Shown here: one piece after another, positions 5,196-6,210 of the stretch
How positions within the stretch are numbered: the first letter of the stretch is position 1
Layout: the number at the start of each line of letters is the position of its first letter
Origin: Rubrivivax sp.
Lineage (GTDB): Bacteria; Pseudomonadota; Gammaproteobacteria; Burkholderiales; Burkholderiaceae
Length of the DNA: 6,210 nucleotides
Assembly (NCBI GenBank): GCA_016790225.1
Contig: JAEUOZ010000034.1
Coordinates: forward strand, 1 to 6,210
Reading direction: 5' to 3'
Position numbers and translations under genes: made by a program
The notes under the pieces: model-generated
Told to the model about the DNA's origin: nothing
The model's database searches: none
Seen by the model: the letters and a program-made list of their open reading frames with translations, nothing else

Positions 5196-6210
5196 TCAGT
5201 TGGTCTGGGCCAGCTGCTCCAGGATCGCCGGGTTCTCCAGCGTGCTGGTGTCCTGCGTGATGGCCTCGCCCTTGGCGATGCTGCGCAGCAGGCGGCGCAT
5301 GATCTTGCCGGAGCGGGTCTTGGGCAGGTTGTCGCCGAAGCGGATGTCCTTGGGCTTGGCGATCGGGCCGATTTCCTTGGCGACCCAGTTGCGCAGCTCG
5401 TTGGCGATCTTCTTGGCTTCGTCGCCGGTCGGGCGCGGACGCTTGAGCACCACGAAGGCGCAGATGGCTTCGCCGGTGGTCTCGTCCGGACGGCCAACCA
5501 CGGCAGCCTCGGCCACCAGCTCGGTGCAGCTCACCAGCGCGGACTCGATCTCCATCGTGCCCATGCGGTGGCCGGAGACGTTCAGCACGTCGTCGATGCG
5601 GCCGGTGATCGTGAAGTAGCCGGTGTCCGTGTTGCGCACCGCACCGTCGCCGGCGAGGTAGTAGCCCTTGAGCTCGGGCGGGAAGTAGCTCTTCTTGAAC
5701 CGCTCCGGATCGTTCCAGATGGTCCGGATCATCGACGGCCAGGGCTTCTTGACCACCAGGATGCCGCCGGTGCCGTTGGGCAGGTCGGTGCCGGTCTCGT
5801 CGACGATCGCGGTGGTGATGCCGGGCAGCGGCAGCGTGCACGAGCCCGGTACCAGCGGCGTGGCACCCGGCAACGGCGTGATCATGTGACCGCCGGTCTC
5901 GGTCTGCCAGAAGGTGTCCACGATCGGGCAGCGGCCGCCGCCCACATGCTGGTGGTACCACTCCCAGGCGGCCGGGTTGATCGGTTCGCCCACCGTGCCC
6001 AGGATGCGCAGCGAGCTCAGGTCGCTGTGGCGCGGGTGCACGGCATCGTTGGTTTCGGCCGCCTTGATCAGCGATCGGATCGCGGTGGGAGCGGTGTAGA
6101 AAACCGTCACCTTGTGCTTCTCGATGGTCTTCCAGAAGCGGTCGGCCGCCGGGAAGGTGGGAATGCCTTCGAACACGACTTCGGTGGCGCCCAGCGCCAG
6201 CGGGCCGTAG
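5196..6210 (-). CDS. acs: Acetyl-CoA synthetase, C-terminal half (5' part outside window)
   Basis: Acs converts acetate, ATP and CoA to acetyl-CoA through acetyl-AMP, letting the cell use acetate. The frame is open to the right edge, so the true start is not visible; 337 residues are present out of the usual 650 or so. Counting from the first encoded residue, the fragment begins [11 protein letters not shown], then has [15 protein letters not shown] (74-79), FWQTETGG (100-107), GDGAVRN (187-193), the hinge region [15 protein letters not shown] (203-217) and PKTRSGK (296-302). W101 corresponds to the tryptophan (W414 in Salmonella) that limits the pocket to acetate, supporting Acs over propionyl-CoA synthetase. 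K302 corresponds to the lysine (K609 in Salmonella) whose acetylation switches the enzyme off and is removed by CobB. The N-terminal ATP-binding loop is outside the window. A probable terminator lies about 100 nt after the stop codon. The GTG at 6176 is internal, not a start. Confidence 0.97.
   Translation of the reverse strand, partial: YGPLALGATEVVFEGIPTFPAADRFWKTIEKHKVTVFYTAPTAIRSLIKAAETNDAVHPRHSDLSSLRILGTVGEPINPAAWEWYHQHVGGGRCPIVDTFWQTETGGHMITPLPGATPLVPGSCTLPLPGITTAIVDETGTDLPNGTGGILVVKKPWPSMIRTIWNDPERFKKSYFPPELKGYYLAGDGAVRNTDTGYFTITGRIDDVLNVSGHRMGTMEIESALVSCTELVAEAAVVGRPDETTGEAICAFVVLKRPRPTGDEAKKIANELRNWVAKEIGPIAKPKDIRFGDNLPKTRSGKIMRRLLRSIAKGEAITQDTSTLENPAILEQLAQTN

Noticed and set aside
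5134..5961. A 275-residue minus-strand frame overlapping acs in another frame
   Set aside because: Its product is Arg/His/Gly-rich out-of-frame sequence; the acs frame carries all expected adenylation motifs.

Overview
This is GC-rich chromosomal DNA of housekeeping character, most likely from a betaproteobacterium of the order Burkholderiales. The main pointers are the protein sequences (IlvD, Lgt and Acs all read as betaproteobacterial versions), a small Trp-rich membrane protein of a type I associate with betaproteobacteria, and a Pseudomonas c-551-like cytochrome. I would lean towards the Rubrivivax/Leptothrix/Roseateles side of the order, but this is a guess from memory of gene order and intergenic repeats, not a computed placement.

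Layout from left to right. (1) Positions 1-1453, minus strand: lgt (prolipoprotein diacylglyceryl transferase) followed by dnaQ (DNA polymerase III epsilon, proofreading subunit). They are 31 bp apart in the same direction, and dnaQ runs off the left edge. (2) Positions 1576-3252, plus strand: ilvD (dihydroxy-acid dehydratase), divergent from lgt. (3) Positions 3264-3542, minus strand: a 92-residue Trp-rich small membrane protein, convergent with ilvD (11 bp gap). (4) Positions 3644-3946, plus strand: a periplasmic class I cytochrome c of the c-551/c8 type, divergent from the Trp-rich gene across a 101-bp spacer that holds a perfect short inverted repeat. (5) Positions 3947-4167: intergenic, with a strong bidirectional terminator, a degenerate 6-bp tandem repeat and a GC-rich hairpin. 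(6) Positions 4168-5043, minus strand: a Tat-exported dienelactone-hydrolase-family enzyme. (7) Positions 5044-5195: intergenic, with two strong GC-rich hairpins. (8) Positions 5196-6210, minus strand: the C-terminal half of acs (acetyl-CoA synthetase), cut by the right edge.

The genes are not one pathway. They cover lipoprotein maturation and replication fidelity (lgt-dnaQ), branched-chain amino acid synthesis (ilvD), periplasmic electron transfer (cytochrome c), a secreted or periplasmic hydrolase, and acetate activation (acs). Every gene reads through cleanly with its catalytic residues intact. I see no mobile element, CRISPR array, tRNA or rRNA, and no sign of horizontal transfer.

I did not find a convincing undescribed system. 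The items most worth a second look are the Trp-rich small protein paired head-to-head with the cytochrome c gene and the inverted repeat between them, the exported dienelactone hydrolase, and the structured intergenic regions around it. No gene-free stretch exceeds 300 bases.
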